A stretch of 44,279 nucleotides of DNA from Bacteroidales bacterium (GCA_012837935.1 DUQG01000074.1:1-44279); one strand, 5' to 3'; positions 16,391 to 24,605 are shown, counted from the first letter of the stretch. Made by a program: numbers and translations. Notes: generated by a model from the letters alone, not told the origin.

Positions 16391-16391
16391 G

Positions 16392-16622
16392 TTACGGTAC
16401 CGGATCATGTCCGCTTCCACCCCAAGGGTGACAACTTAAAATTCGCTTTGTAGCCAACCAGCCGCCTTTTAGTACACCGTGTTTTTTTACAGCTTCAATG
16501 GCGTAAGCTGAGCATGTAGGTGTATATCTACACGATGGCGGTGTAAGTGGCGAAATGGCATACCGATAAAAATAAACCGGTAGCAAAAAGATAAACTCAA
16601 TGACTTTTTTAATTGCTTTCAT
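16392..16622 (-). CDS. yidD: Membrane protein insertion efficiency factor YidD
   Basis: 76 residues from [20 protein letters not shown]. The family signature [28 protein letters not shown] and the terminal [16 protein letters not shown] are complete. YidD is a small membrane-associated protein that aids YidC-mediated membrane insertion. The frame extends 8 codons further up (to 16646), overlapping rnpA; the start at 16622, 7 bp after the rnpA stop, matches family N-termini better. rnpA-yidD adjacency is the usual order. Confidence 0.93.
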   Translation of the reverse strand: MKAIKKVIEFIFLLPVYFYRYAISPLTPPSCRYTPTCSAYAIEAVKKHGVLKGGWLATKRILSCHPWGGSGHDPVP

Positions 16623-16629
16623 TGGTAAC

Positions 16630-17022
16630 TTAGACTTTCTCTGCAATATTTTCTTGTAGCTTTTCTAATGCTTTTTGCATTTTTGGATTGATTTCGGCAA
16701 AAGACATTATTTCATTTGCAATATATTGAAAAGCAAGACGAACTTTCAACTTGTTTGTTTCGGCAAATTCAATCAGTTCACTTTTATTTAAGCGATATGC
16801 TTCCCTCATCAATCTTTTTACTCGATTACGGTCAACAGCTTTTTTTAATTTTTTCTTCGAAACACTGACCATAGTCCGCACAGGAACAGTTTCGCTTTCA
16901 TCTTCTACCAACAGAAAAACTACCCGAAACGGATAAGCAATAAACGCCTTCCCTTGTGTATGAAGTCTTTCAATGGACTTTACGCCACACAAACGTTCAT
17001 ATTTTGGGAATGACTTACTCAT
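16630..17022 (-). CDS. rnpA: Ribonuclease P protein component
   Basis: 130 residues. The conserved RNR helix is visible as [22 protein letters not shown], preceded by the strand region [10 protein letters not shown] and MVSVSKK. It binds the RNase P RNA and helps mature tRNA 5' ends. It follows hemD after a 235-bp spacer that carries a dispersed repeat, and precedes yidD. Confidence 0.93.
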   Translation of the reverse strand: MSKSFPKYERLCGVKSIERLHTQGKAFIAYPFRVVFLLVEDESETVPVRTMVSVSKKKLKKAVDRNRVKRLMREAYRLNKSELIEFAETNKLKVRLAFQYIANEIMSFAEINPKMQKALEKLQENIAEKV

Positions 17023-17122
17023 GCTAGTCTAAGAAAAAAACTTGAATACATAAAGTGTGCCGAATTTTAATAACTAGGAATATTAGTTCGTTTTAACTAC
17101 CAAGTTTCTATGATATTTTATT

Positions 17123-17232
17123 TTACTGCAAAGAATGTGTTTTCGGCAATTAATAATAACATTAGGTAAAATATTCGACATTCATTTAAAGAAATATCCC
17201 AAAAGTACAAAAAAAACGTACAATTGGGATAT
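17123..17232. repeat. Dispersed intergenic repeat and hairpin between hemD and rnpA
   Basis: 17123-17187 resembles 35970-36030: both begin TTACT(A/G)CAAAGAATG and end AAAATAT(T/C)CGACATTCATTT with variable middles. Next to it ATATCCCAA (17194-17202) pairs with TTGGGATAT (17224-17232), with a further GTAC/GTAC pair inside. The hairpin may end hemD transcription on the minus strand, though it lacks a long T-run. Confidence 0.55.
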
Positions 17233-17257
17233 AAATATTTATAAAATCGAGTAGAAA

Positions 17258-18019
17258 TTATTTTTTCCCGTTTAATTTTCTGTCTTCTTTCAAGTGATTT
17301 TCAAGTGCCATAGTCATGGATGGAAATTCTTTTGTAGGTGCTTCCAAATCCAGTCTCAATCCGGCTTGTCTGATAGCGTAAGCTGTGTTTGTGCCTAAGC
17401 AACCAATCTGAATATCTCCTTGCACAAAGTTAGGTGCATTCTCATAGAGAGATTTTATTCCCGCGGGACTAAAGAAAATCAGCATATCGTACTCTTCCAG
17501 TTCTTTTGCAGAAATCTCATTGCTAACCGTTTGATACATGATAGCTTGTTGGAATGTGATATTGGCATCTTCCAAAGTTTTAAGCGTCTCTTCGTTTCTT
17601 ACATTAGATGTTACGAAAAGGAATTTTTCGTTTGAATGTTTTTTCAGTAAAGCCGGCATATCAGCAAACATTCCTGTTTGGGTGAAGAAAACCTTACGTT
17701 TACGATACTGAATGTACTTTTGTAGGTACAGTGCGACCGTTTCAGACACACAGAAATATTTCATTGTTTCAGGAACAGTAATCCTCATTTCTTCGCATAG
17801 GCGGAAAAAGTGGTCAATACCGTGACGCGCATTGAAGATAATGGCAGTGTGGTCTAAAATGCAGATTCGTTGAGTTCTAAACTCTTTTGCTGCAATAGGC
17901 TCAACCTTGATAAAAGGACGAAAATCTATTTTGACATTAAACTTGTTAATAATGTCATAATAGGGTGATTTTTCCGTTTTTGGTTGGGGCTGAGAGACAA
18001 GTATTTTCTTGATTTTCAA
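17258..18019 (-). CDS. hemD: Uroporphyrinogen-III synthase family protein
   Basis: 253 residues in the two-domain HemD fold. Conserved stretches are ILVSQPQP at the start, AIIFNARHGIDHFF, YFCVSETVALYL, FLFVTSNVRNEETLKTLEDAN, the FFSPAGIKSLYEN helix and the CLGTNTAYAIRQAGL loop. HemD cyclises hydroxymethylbilane to uroporphyrinogen III, on the way to siroheme, heme or cobalamin. Sequence conservation in this family is low, so the call rests on motif order and on the common Bacteroidetes order DUF4271-hemD-rnpA-yidD, which is exactly what is found here. Confidence 0.85.
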   Translation of the reverse strand: MKIKKILVSQPQPKTEKSPYYDIINKFNVKIDFRPFIKVEPIAAKEFRTQRICILDHTAIIFNARHGIDHFFRLCEEMRITVPETMKYFCVSETVALYLQKYIQYRKRKVFFTQTGMFADMPALLKKHSNEKFLFVTSNVRNEETLKTLEDANITFQQAIMYQTVSNEISAKELEEYDMLIFFSPAGIKSLYENAPNFVQGDIQIGCLGTNTAYAIRQAGLRLDLEAPTKEFPSMTMALENHLKEDRKLNGKK

Positions 18020-18037
18020 AATAGTATACTTTTTTTA

Positions 18038-18853
18038 TTAAACAATCTGAATAAATTTCTGACTTACCCTAATTAGTAATAGAATAGGTAATATTTCAAG
18101 GGTGCAAAGGTACAAAAAAATATAGAATAAAGCTATTAGTTTTGTATAGAAATTTTGGAATAATTTAATAATGAGTAAGATATAGAATAAAGCAAATAAT
18201 GAAAAAGCTGTGAAAATAAGTGGAATTTGCCACGATATAGGCTGATAACTGTAGAGAATTGTAATCGGAAAAATTAGAATTGCTAAAGCATGAACTAAGT
18301 TGAAATAGAGCACTTTGTAGCCTCGAGTTATCTTTTGACCGAAAAAAGTATTCCCAACAATATCAAAAAGAATATGTTTTATTATAAAAAAGGCAGTTAC
18401 AACAACACAAACCAAGAGATATGTCTGAAAACTAAATTTTGCGGGTGGATGAAAAACAAGCAGATAGCCGAAAAGTGCAAACACCGCAATGGTAAAAACA
18501 GTGATTAAAATGTGAAACTGAAAGATGCTTGCAGTTGGGTGGGTAAGTAGATCGCTGTTTTCTTTTCTTGTAAAAAACAACTTAAAGTTTGCAAAAAAAG
18601 TACCTGCCGAAAGAATAATTCCAGTCGTTAAAAAAGCAAATAAAACAGCAATAACGATAAATACCCAATTTTCGTTGCCTGGATTGGAAGCTGCAATTAC
18701 ACCCTCCATTCTGGTGATAACTTGAGCCGATATAGTAGCCACACTATCTTGCAAAGGCAGTGTAATAGCATTATTCAGGCTGTCGAGAACACTTAAGCTG
18801 TCCGATGTTAGCAGGCTAACGCTATCTAAATTATGTGAAATGCTATCCGGCAT
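18038..18853 (-). CDS. DUF4271 membrane protein
   Basis: 271 residues. A soluble N-terminal stretch of about 65 residues, rich in Ser/Asp/Leu, is followed by about six to seven hydrophobic segments (starting VFIVIAVLFAFLTTG, then ITVFTIAVFALFGYLLVF, TYLLVCVVVTAFFI, ALAILIFPITILY, LIFTAFSLFALFYIL and a last one near the C-terminus). The family is Bacteroidetes-specific and of unknown function, regularly found next to hemD, 18 bp upstream here. It is an inner-membrane protein by composition. Confidence 0.85.
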   Translation of the reverse strand: MPDSISHNLDSVSLLTSDSLSVLDSLNNAITLPLQDSVATISAQVITRMEGVIAASNPGNENWVFIVIAVLFAFLTTGIILSAGTFFANFKLFFTRKENSDLLTHPTASIFQFHILITVFTIAVFALFGYLLVFHPPAKFSFQTYLLVCVVVTAFFIIKHILFDIVGNTFFGQKITRGYKVLYFNLVHALAILIFPITILYSYQPISWQIPLIFTAFSLFALFYILLIIKLFQNFYTKLIALFYIFLYLCTLEILPILLLIRVSQKFIQIV

Positions 18854-18892
18854 TAACTCATTCGTTTAATTACAAATCGACTAAATTATATA

Positions 18893-19471
18893 TCAAATCT
18901 TAGCAAATCTACGCATATCTCTGTGTACAGTTTTGCCGTTGCTAATGGCTTTTAGCACTTCTTCGGCACTATTTGTTACGTTCCACATTTGTAAATGTTC
19001 GGGTCGCATAAAAAGTTCATCTGCAGCTTGTTGAAATTGTGCTAATAAATGATTGTAGTAACCATTTACATTGACAATAATGATAGGTAACGAATGAATA
19101 CCGAGCTGTTTCCAAGTGATAATTTCCAACAGTTCTTCCAGCGTTCCACAGCCACCGGGAAGCGCCACAACGGCATCGGCAAGTTCAGCCATTTTTTCCT
19201 TTCGCTCGTGCATCGATTCTGTTAAGATAAGCTCCGTCAGACCGTCGTGTTGCCACTCAACTTCCACCATAAATCGGGGAATAACGCCTGTAACTCGTCC
19301 TCCATTTTCCAGCACACTATCTGCCAGTACACCCATCAATCCCACAGAACCGCCACCATAAACAAGTTCTATATTGTTCTCGGCCAAAATTTTGCCAAGT
19401 TTTCTAGCAGTTTCTACATATTCAGAGTTTACTTTGCTGCTGGACGCACAATAGACATAGATTTTTTTCAT
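18893..19471 (-). CDS. LOG-family nucleotide phosphoribohydrolase
   Basis: 192 residues. The LOG signature PGGCGTLEELLEIITWKQLG and the Rossmann start YVCASS-type YVYCASSSKVN with GGGSVGLMGVLAD are complete. LOG proteins release the base from N6-modified AMP (cytokinin riboside 5'-monophosphate); in many bacteria the true role is nucleotide salvage or clean-up. The gene lies 39 bp upstream of the DUF4271 gene. A minus-strand TATTTTTG (19497-19504) about 25 bp before the start fits a -7 box. Confidence 0.9.
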   Translation of the reverse strand: MKKIYVYCASSSKVNSEYVETARKLGKILAENNIELVYGGGSVGLMGVLADSVLENGGRVTGVIPRFMVEVEWQHDGLTELILTESMHERKEKMAELADAVVALPGGCGTLEELLEIITWKQLGIHSLPIIIVNVNGYYNHLLAQFQQAADELFMRPEHLQMWNVTNSAEEVLKAISNGKTVHRDMRRFAKI

Positions 19472-19496
19472 CCTTTAAGAACTTTCAATTTTTTTG

Positions 19497-19504
19497 CAAA
19501 AATA
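19497..19504 (-). promoter_or_regulatory. Putative -7 promoter box for the LOG gene
   Basis: The minus strand reads TATTTTTG, matching TAnnTTTG. No clear -33 TTTG is found at the proper distance. Confidence 0.4.
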
Positions 19505-19583
19505 CGGTTTTCTTTTGAATTTATTGGTTGCAGTTTGTAAGTTTTAGTATTTTACGCTGTGGCTTGGTGGTTATGGGAGGAGA

Positions 19584-19738
19584 GCACATTGCGGTTACAG
19601 AAACCGCATTGTGCGTACACAAACTTTTTTCGTTAAATTTGTAGAATTATAGCACATTGCGGTTATTAGACCGCATTGTGCATAAGAGTTGAGAAGATTA
19701 AGAAACATATGGGCAATGCGGTTCAAACTGCAATGCCC
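19584..19738. repeat. Three REP palindromes upstream of the RAYT gene
   Basis: 19584-19614: arms GCACATTGCGGTT and AACCGCATTGTGC, loop ACAGA, with one mismatch. 19652-19681: arms GCACATTGCGGT and ACCGCATTGTGC, loop TATTAG. 19711-19738: arms GGGCAATGCGGTT and AACTGCAATGCCC, loop CA. A non-paired A/A or T/T at the same place after the first five bases recurs in every copy, as typical of REP stems recognised by RAYTs. Confidence 0.92.
19685..19738. repeat. 54-bp direct repeat, copy 1
   Basis: Identical to 20442-20495 except for one base (T/C inside the REP stem). It begins AGAGTTGAGAAGATTAAG and ends with the REP of the GGGCAATG class. The two copies lie 757 bp apart, one on each side of the RAYT gene, and could allow its loss or excision by recombination. 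Confidence 0.93.
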
Positions 19739-19758
19739 GAACTAAAACAAAAACCGAT

Positions 19759-20343
19759 ATGATTTACGAAAGTGGCGCTACATATCACATATACAATCGG
19801 AGTAATGAAAATATCTTTTACAAAAGGGAGAATTATTTTTACTTCTTGCGGAATGTGAAAAAACATATTTTGCCTTATGCTGATATATTGTCTTATTGTT
19901 TGATGCCTAATCATTTTCATTTTTTATTGGTGGTAAATGAAAAAGGTGTGGAGGTTTCCACAAAAAACTTCAAAGAAGGTGTTCAATTATTACCAAAAAG
20001 TATCGACACAATGTTAAGTTCTCACACTCAGGCTATTAATAAACAAGAAAAAAGAAAAGGTTCGCTTTTTGCACACACAACCAAAGCAAAAATGCTAAAT
20101 GAAGCAAAAAACAACTATCTGCTTCAATGTTTTATGTACATTCATCAAAATCCGATATTAGCAGAATTAGTTGAAAAACTTGAGGATTGGGAATTTTCAT
20201 CCTATCCCGATTATATTGGAAAAAGGAATGGAAAGCTTGTCAATAAAGAATTAGCACTTGGAATGCTGAATATTGACATCAATGATGTTGAATTCATTAC
20301 AAATAAGTTGTTGTTTGATAAAGTTGACGAAGATTTTATTTAG
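19759..20343 (+). CDS. REP-associated tyrosine transposase (RAYT)
   Basis: 194 residues. A Y1-type HUH enzyme: the start YHIYNRSNENIF is the family hallmark, the HUH site is H52-F-H54 in MPNHFHFLLVV, and the nucleophile is Y127 in MYIHQNP. DWEFSSYPDY matches the DWxxSSY tail motif. RAYTs are domesticated relatives of IS200/IS605 TnpA that act on REP palindromes and are thought to spread them. Here at least seven REP-like hairpins surround the gene and another pair lies 4 kb away, so enzyme and substrate are found together. The gene is intact. The stop codon overlaps the first downstream REP. Confidence 0.92.
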   Translation: MIYESGATYHIYNRSNENIFYKRENYFYFLRNVKKHILPYADILSYCLMPNHFHFLLVVNEKGVEVSTKNFKEGVQLLPKSIDTMLSSHTQAINKQEKRKGSLFAHTTKAKMLNEAKNNYLLQCFMYIHQNPILAELVEKLEDWEFSSYPDYIGKRNGKLVNKELALGMLNIDINDVEFITNKLLFDKVDEDFI

Positions 20344-20495
20344 CATATTGCAGTTTTTGACCGCATTGTAGAATTATTACGGACAATGCCGATTATAACG
20401 GCAATGTCCTACAAGTGGTTACAAAAACCGCATTATGAGTTAGAGTTGAGAAGATTAAGAAACATATGGGCAATGCGGTTCAAACCGCAATGCCC
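20343..20495. repeat. Four REP palindromes downstream of the RAYT gene
   Basis: 20343-20371: degenerate GCATATTGCAGT/ACCGCATTGTAG. 20381-20409: GGACAATGCCG/CGGCAATGTCC with one mismatch. About 20413-20437: a partial copy GTGGTTACAAAAACCGCAT. 20468-20495: GGGCAATGCGGTT/AACCGCAATGCCC with loop CA. The third class matches the one at 15735-15763. Confidence 0.88.
20442..20495. repeat. 54-bp direct repeat, copy 2
   Basis: Second copy of 19685-19738, differing by one base. Near-identity including the non-REP part (AGAGTTGAGAAGATTAAG) shows that a larger unit than the palindrome itself was duplicated. Confidence 0.93.
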
Positions 20496-20519
20496 TATTA
20501 GAGAATAATAAAGAAAGCT

Positions 20520-21518
20520 ATGATACTGGTTACAGGTGCTACAGGTTTAGTTGGCGGTCATTTGATTTGGCATTTATTACAGGAAAACTCTCAAGTTGTG
20601 GCAATGAAAAGGACAAATTCAGACATCGAAAATATCAAAAGTATTTTCGAATACTACGGGAGTGAAGCAGATGAGCTTTTCCGGCAAATTATTTGGCGAA
20701 ATGCCGATATGGAAAATTACAATGAAGTTTACGTAGCTATGGAAGGTGTGAAATATGTTTATCATTGTGCTGCCATGGTTGATTTAGGGAAAAACAGCCA
20801 ACGAATGCTTGATGTAAATGTGGGCGGGACAGAGAATGTGGTACGAGCTGCTTTGGCTCATGGCGTTAAAAAATTTTGTTTTGTCAGTTCTATCGCTTCG
20901 TTGTCAAATGGTATTGGCGATAATTCGATTGATGAAGATACGCCGCTTTCTGAGAAAGGAAAGACATCTCTTTATGGTGAGAGTAAAAGACAAGGCGAAA
21001 AAAGTGTGAATAAAGTTGTTGCTAGAGGATTAAATGTGGTAACAGTAAATCCCGGTGTGATTATCGGTTACTCTAAAAGTATGTCCGGAAGTGGCGAACT
21101 GTTCAGGCGAGTAAAAAATGGACTTCCTTTTTATACCAACGGTGTAACCGGATATGTAAGTGTGGATGATGTAGCACGTACAATGATATTATTAATGAAA
21201 AGTGATATTTCAAATGAACGATTTGTGTTAGTGGGTGAAAATAAAACACATAAAGACCTTCTGCGAAAAATAGCTGATGGATACGGAAAGTTTCGTCCAT
21301 TTATTGGGATAGGAAAACCTTTGGTTTCTATTGCGTATGTATTGGAATTTATTGGGAGAATATTCCGTTTTATACCTGTAATTGATAGTTCTTCTGCTCG
21401 TACTGCACTTAGTAAAAAGTATTACTTATCCAAGAAGTTTCTAGATGTTTTCCCTGATTTTCAGTTTTCATCTATTGACAAAACAATCGAAAGAATTTGT
21501 GAGTTTGGAAAGAAATAA
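20520..21518 (+). CDS. Extended SDR / NAD-dependent epimerase-dehydratase family protein
   Basis: 332 residues. The N-terminal Rossmann motif is GATGLVGGHL. The active-site Ser is in FVSSIAS and the YxxxK pair in SLYGESKRQGE. VNPGVIIG and the GVTGYVSVDDVARTMILLM block follow. This pattern is that of 3-beta-HSD / dihydroflavonol-reductase-like SDRs that reduce or oxidise a sugar-nucleotide or alcohol substrate with NAD(P). The substrate is not evident. It stands alone on the plus strand right after the REP cluster and ends at a shared terminator. Confidence 0.88.
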   Translation: MILVTGATGLVGGHLIWHLLQENSQVVAMKRTNSDIENIKSIFEYYGSEADELFRQIIWRNADMENYNEVYVAMEGVKYVYHCAAMVDLGKNSQRMLDVNVGGTENVVRAALAHGVKKFCFVSSIASLSNGIGDNSIDEDTPLSEKGKTSLYGESKRQGEKSVNKVVARGLNVVTVNPGVIIGYSKSMSGSGELFRRVKNGLPFYTNGVTGYVSVDDVARTMILLMKSDISNERFVLVGENKTHKDLLRKIADGYGKFRPFIGIGKPLVSIAYVLEFIGRIFRFIPVIDSSSARTALSKKYYLSKKFLDVFPDFQFSSIDKTIERICEFGKK

Positions 21519-21524
21519 AATGAA

Positions 21525-21559
21525 AAGAGCAAGATTAATAAAATTCCAATCTTGCTCTT
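21525..21559. terminator. Shared terminator of convergent genes
   Basis: AAGAGCAAGATT (21525-21536) pairs with AATCTTGCTCTT (21548-21559), followed by ATTTTTG on the plus strand and TTTCATTTTATT on the minus strand. It separates the SDR gene and the OmpA-like gene. Confidence 0.85.
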
Positions 21560-21579
21560 ATTTTTGATTAATGTTAGTC

Positions 21580-23307
21580 TTACCTTTCCATTTCTACAAT
21601 TATTTCTACACGTCTTTCGTTGGCAATCACTTCTTTTGAGGCATATTCCGCACCGAAATATTGCATAAAAATCAATTTTCGCGGAATGCCGTTTTTGACA
21701 AGTTCATCTATCCAGCGAACTACCCGCTGATTGGATAGTCGAAGATTAAGATCCGGCGAACCCGAACTGTCTGTGTAGCTGATTAAAGAGACTTTCATTA
21801 TCCGTCTGTCAACAATTTTTTGGTTTAGCTCATCTAAAATTGCCTTTTCTTTTGTTGAAATAGTTTTCCCCGGATTATAATATGCCGTAAACAAAATACT
21901 GTCGTTTCTTTTCGGTGCAATTAATTTTCCTTCCAAAGAGTCAAAGGCTTTGTCTTTTAGATAAATATAGCTTTGAAGTTGAACAATACTATCCTGTAAA
22001 TTTGCAATTTCAGCAATTAGATTTGGATTCTCTACAAGTTTGGTGTTGATTATGGTTTTTTGGATAACTGTATCTCGTCCTTCTGCTTGATTTGTTGCAT
22101 TGGCAGTCAATAAATTCGTTATAGCGTCAAGTCTGCTTGAAATCTCTGCAATTTTTTGCTCATTACTTGCTTGAGAGGTTTGTTCGGATGAGATTCGGTG
22201 TCCGTCGATGGTGTTTTGTATGCCGTAGAGTGTGCTTCTCAACTGGCTGTTTTGGTTTGTTAGTTCGTTGATTTTGGCTTGTAATTGAGTCAGTTCTCTA
22301 TTGCTAGGTAATATTGAAGCCTGAGCTTGTGGCGGAGTAGAAGGTTGTTGCAAATAGTTTTTTTGCGATTCGGTAGCGGTGGTTAAGTAATGTTCGCCGC
22401 TTTGTATCTGTACTCTGCCCGCTTGTGCAACTATTGGCTGTTGCCACTCGGAACTGCGTGCAGGATTATTGTTAGAATAAACATTTTCATATTCTACTTG
22501 CCGATTATCATACATAGGTCTTTCGGACGCTTGATTGCTTACAGTTGACTGAATAAACTTTTCAATATCTTGATGATATTTTTGACCTGTCGGATTTTGT
22601 GAATAAATATTTGTGTTTACAGGTCTGTTTACGCTAATTGGTTCTGCTCTTTTTACTTCAATATTTCTGTAAATAGTATCCTGCTTTTCTATTTCTACAG
22701 TTTTGAAAATAGTATCCGTTTGTTCTATTGTGATAGTTTTAACAATGGTGTCTGTAATTTCAGTAGGCTTGTCATCAGCTTTTCTTGTTTTTTCTGCGAG
22801 TATCGTTGTTGTGTCCGGTTTTGTATAGATAATGAGAGCACTATCTATCTTTGCAGCTATAATAACCGTGTCAGTTATTAAAGCAACTGTTTTTTCCTCT
22901 TCAGAAATTTCATCTCTTTGTTCTTTTGCTTGTGCAATAGCTTTATCAGAAATACTTTGAGTTGTGTTTTTATCTACAATAAGCGTATCGATAAACGATC
23001 CAATGGCAGCAATATCTTCTTTTTTATCCAATTCAATGATGTAGTCATCTTTTTCAACAGAGTAGAAATCCGAACTGATAATGACAGTATCTATTATCAT
23101 CGGCATTGTATTTTCCACACTATCAATCAGGTCAAGAAGCTCAATATGTTGAGCAACAATCATCGTATCAGCTATTGCTCTTTTGTAGCTACGTTCAGGC
23201 ATATAAAGAGCTACGCCCGGCTGTTTTGGTGTACTACATCCCGCCAGAAACAACAAGCTAATTAAGCTGATATTGAGTATTTGCTTTATCTTTTGATCCC
23301 TAGCCAT
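21580..23307 (-). CDS. OmpA-family lipoprotein with long repeat/coiled-coil spacer
   Basis: 575 residues. Lipobox LLFLAGCSTPKQPG (Cys about 24). The middle contains recurrent DT(I/V/M) motifs (DTMIV, DTVII, DTLIV, DTIVKT, DTIFKT, DTIYRN) and a Gln-rich coiled-coil stretch (ELTQLQAKINELTNQNSQLR, about residue 345). The C-terminal OmpA_C domain (about 465-575) has SYTDSSGSPDLNLRLSNQR and ANERRVEI, with the Asp and Arg that bind peptidoglycan diaminopimelate. It should tether the outer membrane to the wall across the periplasm. Its start overlaps the end of the preceding secreted-protein gene by 22 bp, so the two are probably translated together. Confidence 0.85.
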   Translation of the reverse strand: MARDQKIKQILNISLISLLFLAGCSTPKQPGVALYMPERSYKRAIADTMIVAQHIELLDLIDSVENTMPMIIDTVIISSDFYSVEKDDYIIELDKKEDIAAIGSFIDTLIVDKNTTQSISDKAIAQAKEQRDEISEEEKTVALITDTVIIAAKIDSALIIYTKPDTTTILAEKTRKADDKPTEITDTIVKTITIEQTDTIFKTVEIEKQDTIYRNIEVKRAEPISVNRPVNTNIYSQNPTGQKYHQDIEKFIQSTVSNQASERPMYDNRQVEYENVYSNNNPARSSEWQQPIVAQAGRVQIQSGEHYLTTATESQKNYLQQPSTPPQAQASILPSNRELTQLQAKINELTNQNSQLRSTLYGIQNTIDGHRISSEQTSQASNEQKIAEISSRLDAITNLLTANATNQAEGRDTVIQKTIINTKLVENPNLIAEIANLQDSIVQLQSYIYLKDKAFDSLEGKLIAPKRNDSILFTAYYNPGKTISTKEKAILDELNQKIVDRRIMKVSLISYTDSSGSPDLNLRLSNQRVVRWIDELVKNGIPRKLIFMQYFGAEYASKEVIANERRVEIIVEMER

Positions 23308-24455
23308 AAGTCTAATTCAAATGCTAAACCAATTGTGGGAACTACTTGTAAATTATTTACGCTATTCGAGCCTTTTTCATTTACGAAAACAACTCCGGCA
23401 TTTAATCTCGCTACTTTGAATAAACGTACACCTAATGCAGTATAAACTGGTAAGTTAATGCCGGGTGTTGCAAACTCTGTGTTAAAATCGTCTTTTATAG
23501 GTTTCAGTAATACACCAAGTGAAATGCCGGGTTCGTCAATCAAACGTTTTTTTCCGGCAAGTGTCGCATTTCTATGGAATGGCAATGTTAATCCGGCGCC
23601 AAGTGTAAAGTTGGTGTTTTTGTAGTTTTTTATATTATCAAAAATATCCATGTTCCAAGCATAAACTCCGGCGTTGATTGGCAAAGTAAATGGTGCTTTG
23701 TCGGTAGATACGGACAGTACAACCACGCTTCTATGTTGTTGTACCAACTGGCTGTTTAGGTAAGGCTCAATTTCGGACATTACCATATTAGTAATGTGAT
23801 TCACTTTGTCGGCTATCATTTTGTTGGCAATGCTGTCACGCTCGACAATTTTTGTACGTTTTAAGTACATGCCAAAATTGAAATCACTTTCTTTTTTTAA
23901 TTCTTCTAAAATAAGTTGGCTTGGGGCTAAAACAGGCGTGCTATTTTTAGAATGCATCAATACAAGTGCTTCATCAATTAGTTTTTGTAATCCTCTGTAA
24001 GTTTTATTCGGATTTTTAATGCTTACATTTTTTCCGTCGAATTGATAATTATTATAAAAATAATAAGCGATGCGTTGTCCTAAACTCACCGCTAACTCAT
24101 TCTTCTGGAAATCATCTAAGGCTTTGTAAGTAATAATTCTAAAATCGTACTTATTATTAGCTGCTAAAACAGGCGGCACGGCAATACTGAAAGTCTCTGT
24201 TAGGTTGCGTTCATCGCGGCTCCAAGCAAACGAGTGAATTGGTCTGTTACCTCCGGCATTGAAAATTTCTACTTCTACATATTCCACGTCGCGATATACT
24301 TCGCCTTCTATCATAAACGGCTTATCATAAGGAATAGACGGAGAATTTCTGAAAGCGCTTGCTTCAAAATCTACTTTTACAACTCGCTCCTGAGCAGAAG
24401 TTACGAGTGTAGATAACATTATAAATGACGCTAAAAAAAGATAGTTTAATTTCAT
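23286..24455 (-). CDS. Secreted protein of unknown function, partner of the OmpA-like lipoprotein
   Basis: 389 residues with a Sec signal peptide (about 1-22, ending VTSAQ). An N-terminal beta-rich domain (about 25-115) resembles an Ig-like fold, followed by a helical middle (about 140-235). The C-terminal part (about 255-389) has alternating strands with glycines (FTLGAGLTLPFHR, ISLGVLLKP, LPVYTALGVRLFKVARLNAGVVFVNEKG, IGLAFELDLWLGIKR) like a small outer-membrane barrel. I do not recognise the family. It overlaps the OmpA-like gene and is preceded by an unusual 18-bp inverted repeat. An envelope-associated role is inferred. Confidence 0.75.
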   Translation of the reverse strand: MKLNYLFLASFIMLSTLVTSAQERVVKVDFEASAFRNSPSIPYDKPFMIEGEVYRDVEYVEVEIFNAGGNRPIHSFAWSRDERNLTETFSIAVPPVLAANNKYDFRIITYKALDDFQKNELAVSLGQRIAYYFYNNYQFDGKNVSIKNPNKTYRGLQKLIDEALVLMHSKNSTPVLAPSQLILEELKKESDFNFGMYLKRTKIVERDSIANKMIADKVNHITNMVMSEIEPYLNSQLVQQHRSVVVLSVSTDKAPFTLPINAGVYAWNMDIFDNIKNYKNTNFTLGAGLTLPFHRNATLAGKKRLIDEPGISLGVLLKPIKDDFNTEFATPGINLPVYTALGVRLFKVARLNAGVVFVNEKGSNSVNNLQVVPTIGLAFELDLWLGIKR

Positions 24456-24496
24456 ACGATTATTTTATTTTTAAATTTCAGTGTATGGAACCTTTG

Positions 24497-24545
24497 ATGA
24501 TTAAAATAATCATTCTCAAGGGTGTTTAATGATTATTTTAATCAT
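24497..24545 (-). promoter_or_regulatory. Perfect 18-bp inverted repeat in the leader of the secreted-protein gene
   Basis: ATGATTAAAATAATCATT (24497-24514) and its exact inverse AATGATTATTTTAATCAT (24528-24545) are separated by 13 nt. Each half is itself a palindrome (ATGATTA-AAA-TAATCAT and inverse). It lies 42-90 bp before the start codon, downstream of a -7-like TATTTTTG on the minus strand (24598-24605). It could be a pair of operators or a leader hairpin. Confidence 0.8.
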
Positions 24546-24597
24546 GTCGGTTTCATAAAAAGATGTTTTTTGGATTGTTTTAACTTGATTTACTGAG

Positions 24598-24605
24598 CAA
24601 AAATA
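24598..24605 (-). promoter_or_regulatory. Putative -7 box of the secreted-protein/OmpA operon
   Basis: The minus strand reads TATTTTTG. A leader of about 135 nt would include the 18-bp inverted repeat. The -33 element is not convincing. Confidence 0.4.

Noticed and set aside
19584-20495. CRISPR array
   Set aside because: The repeats are palindromes of different classes at irregular distances around a RAYT gene, without uniform spacers or cas genes.
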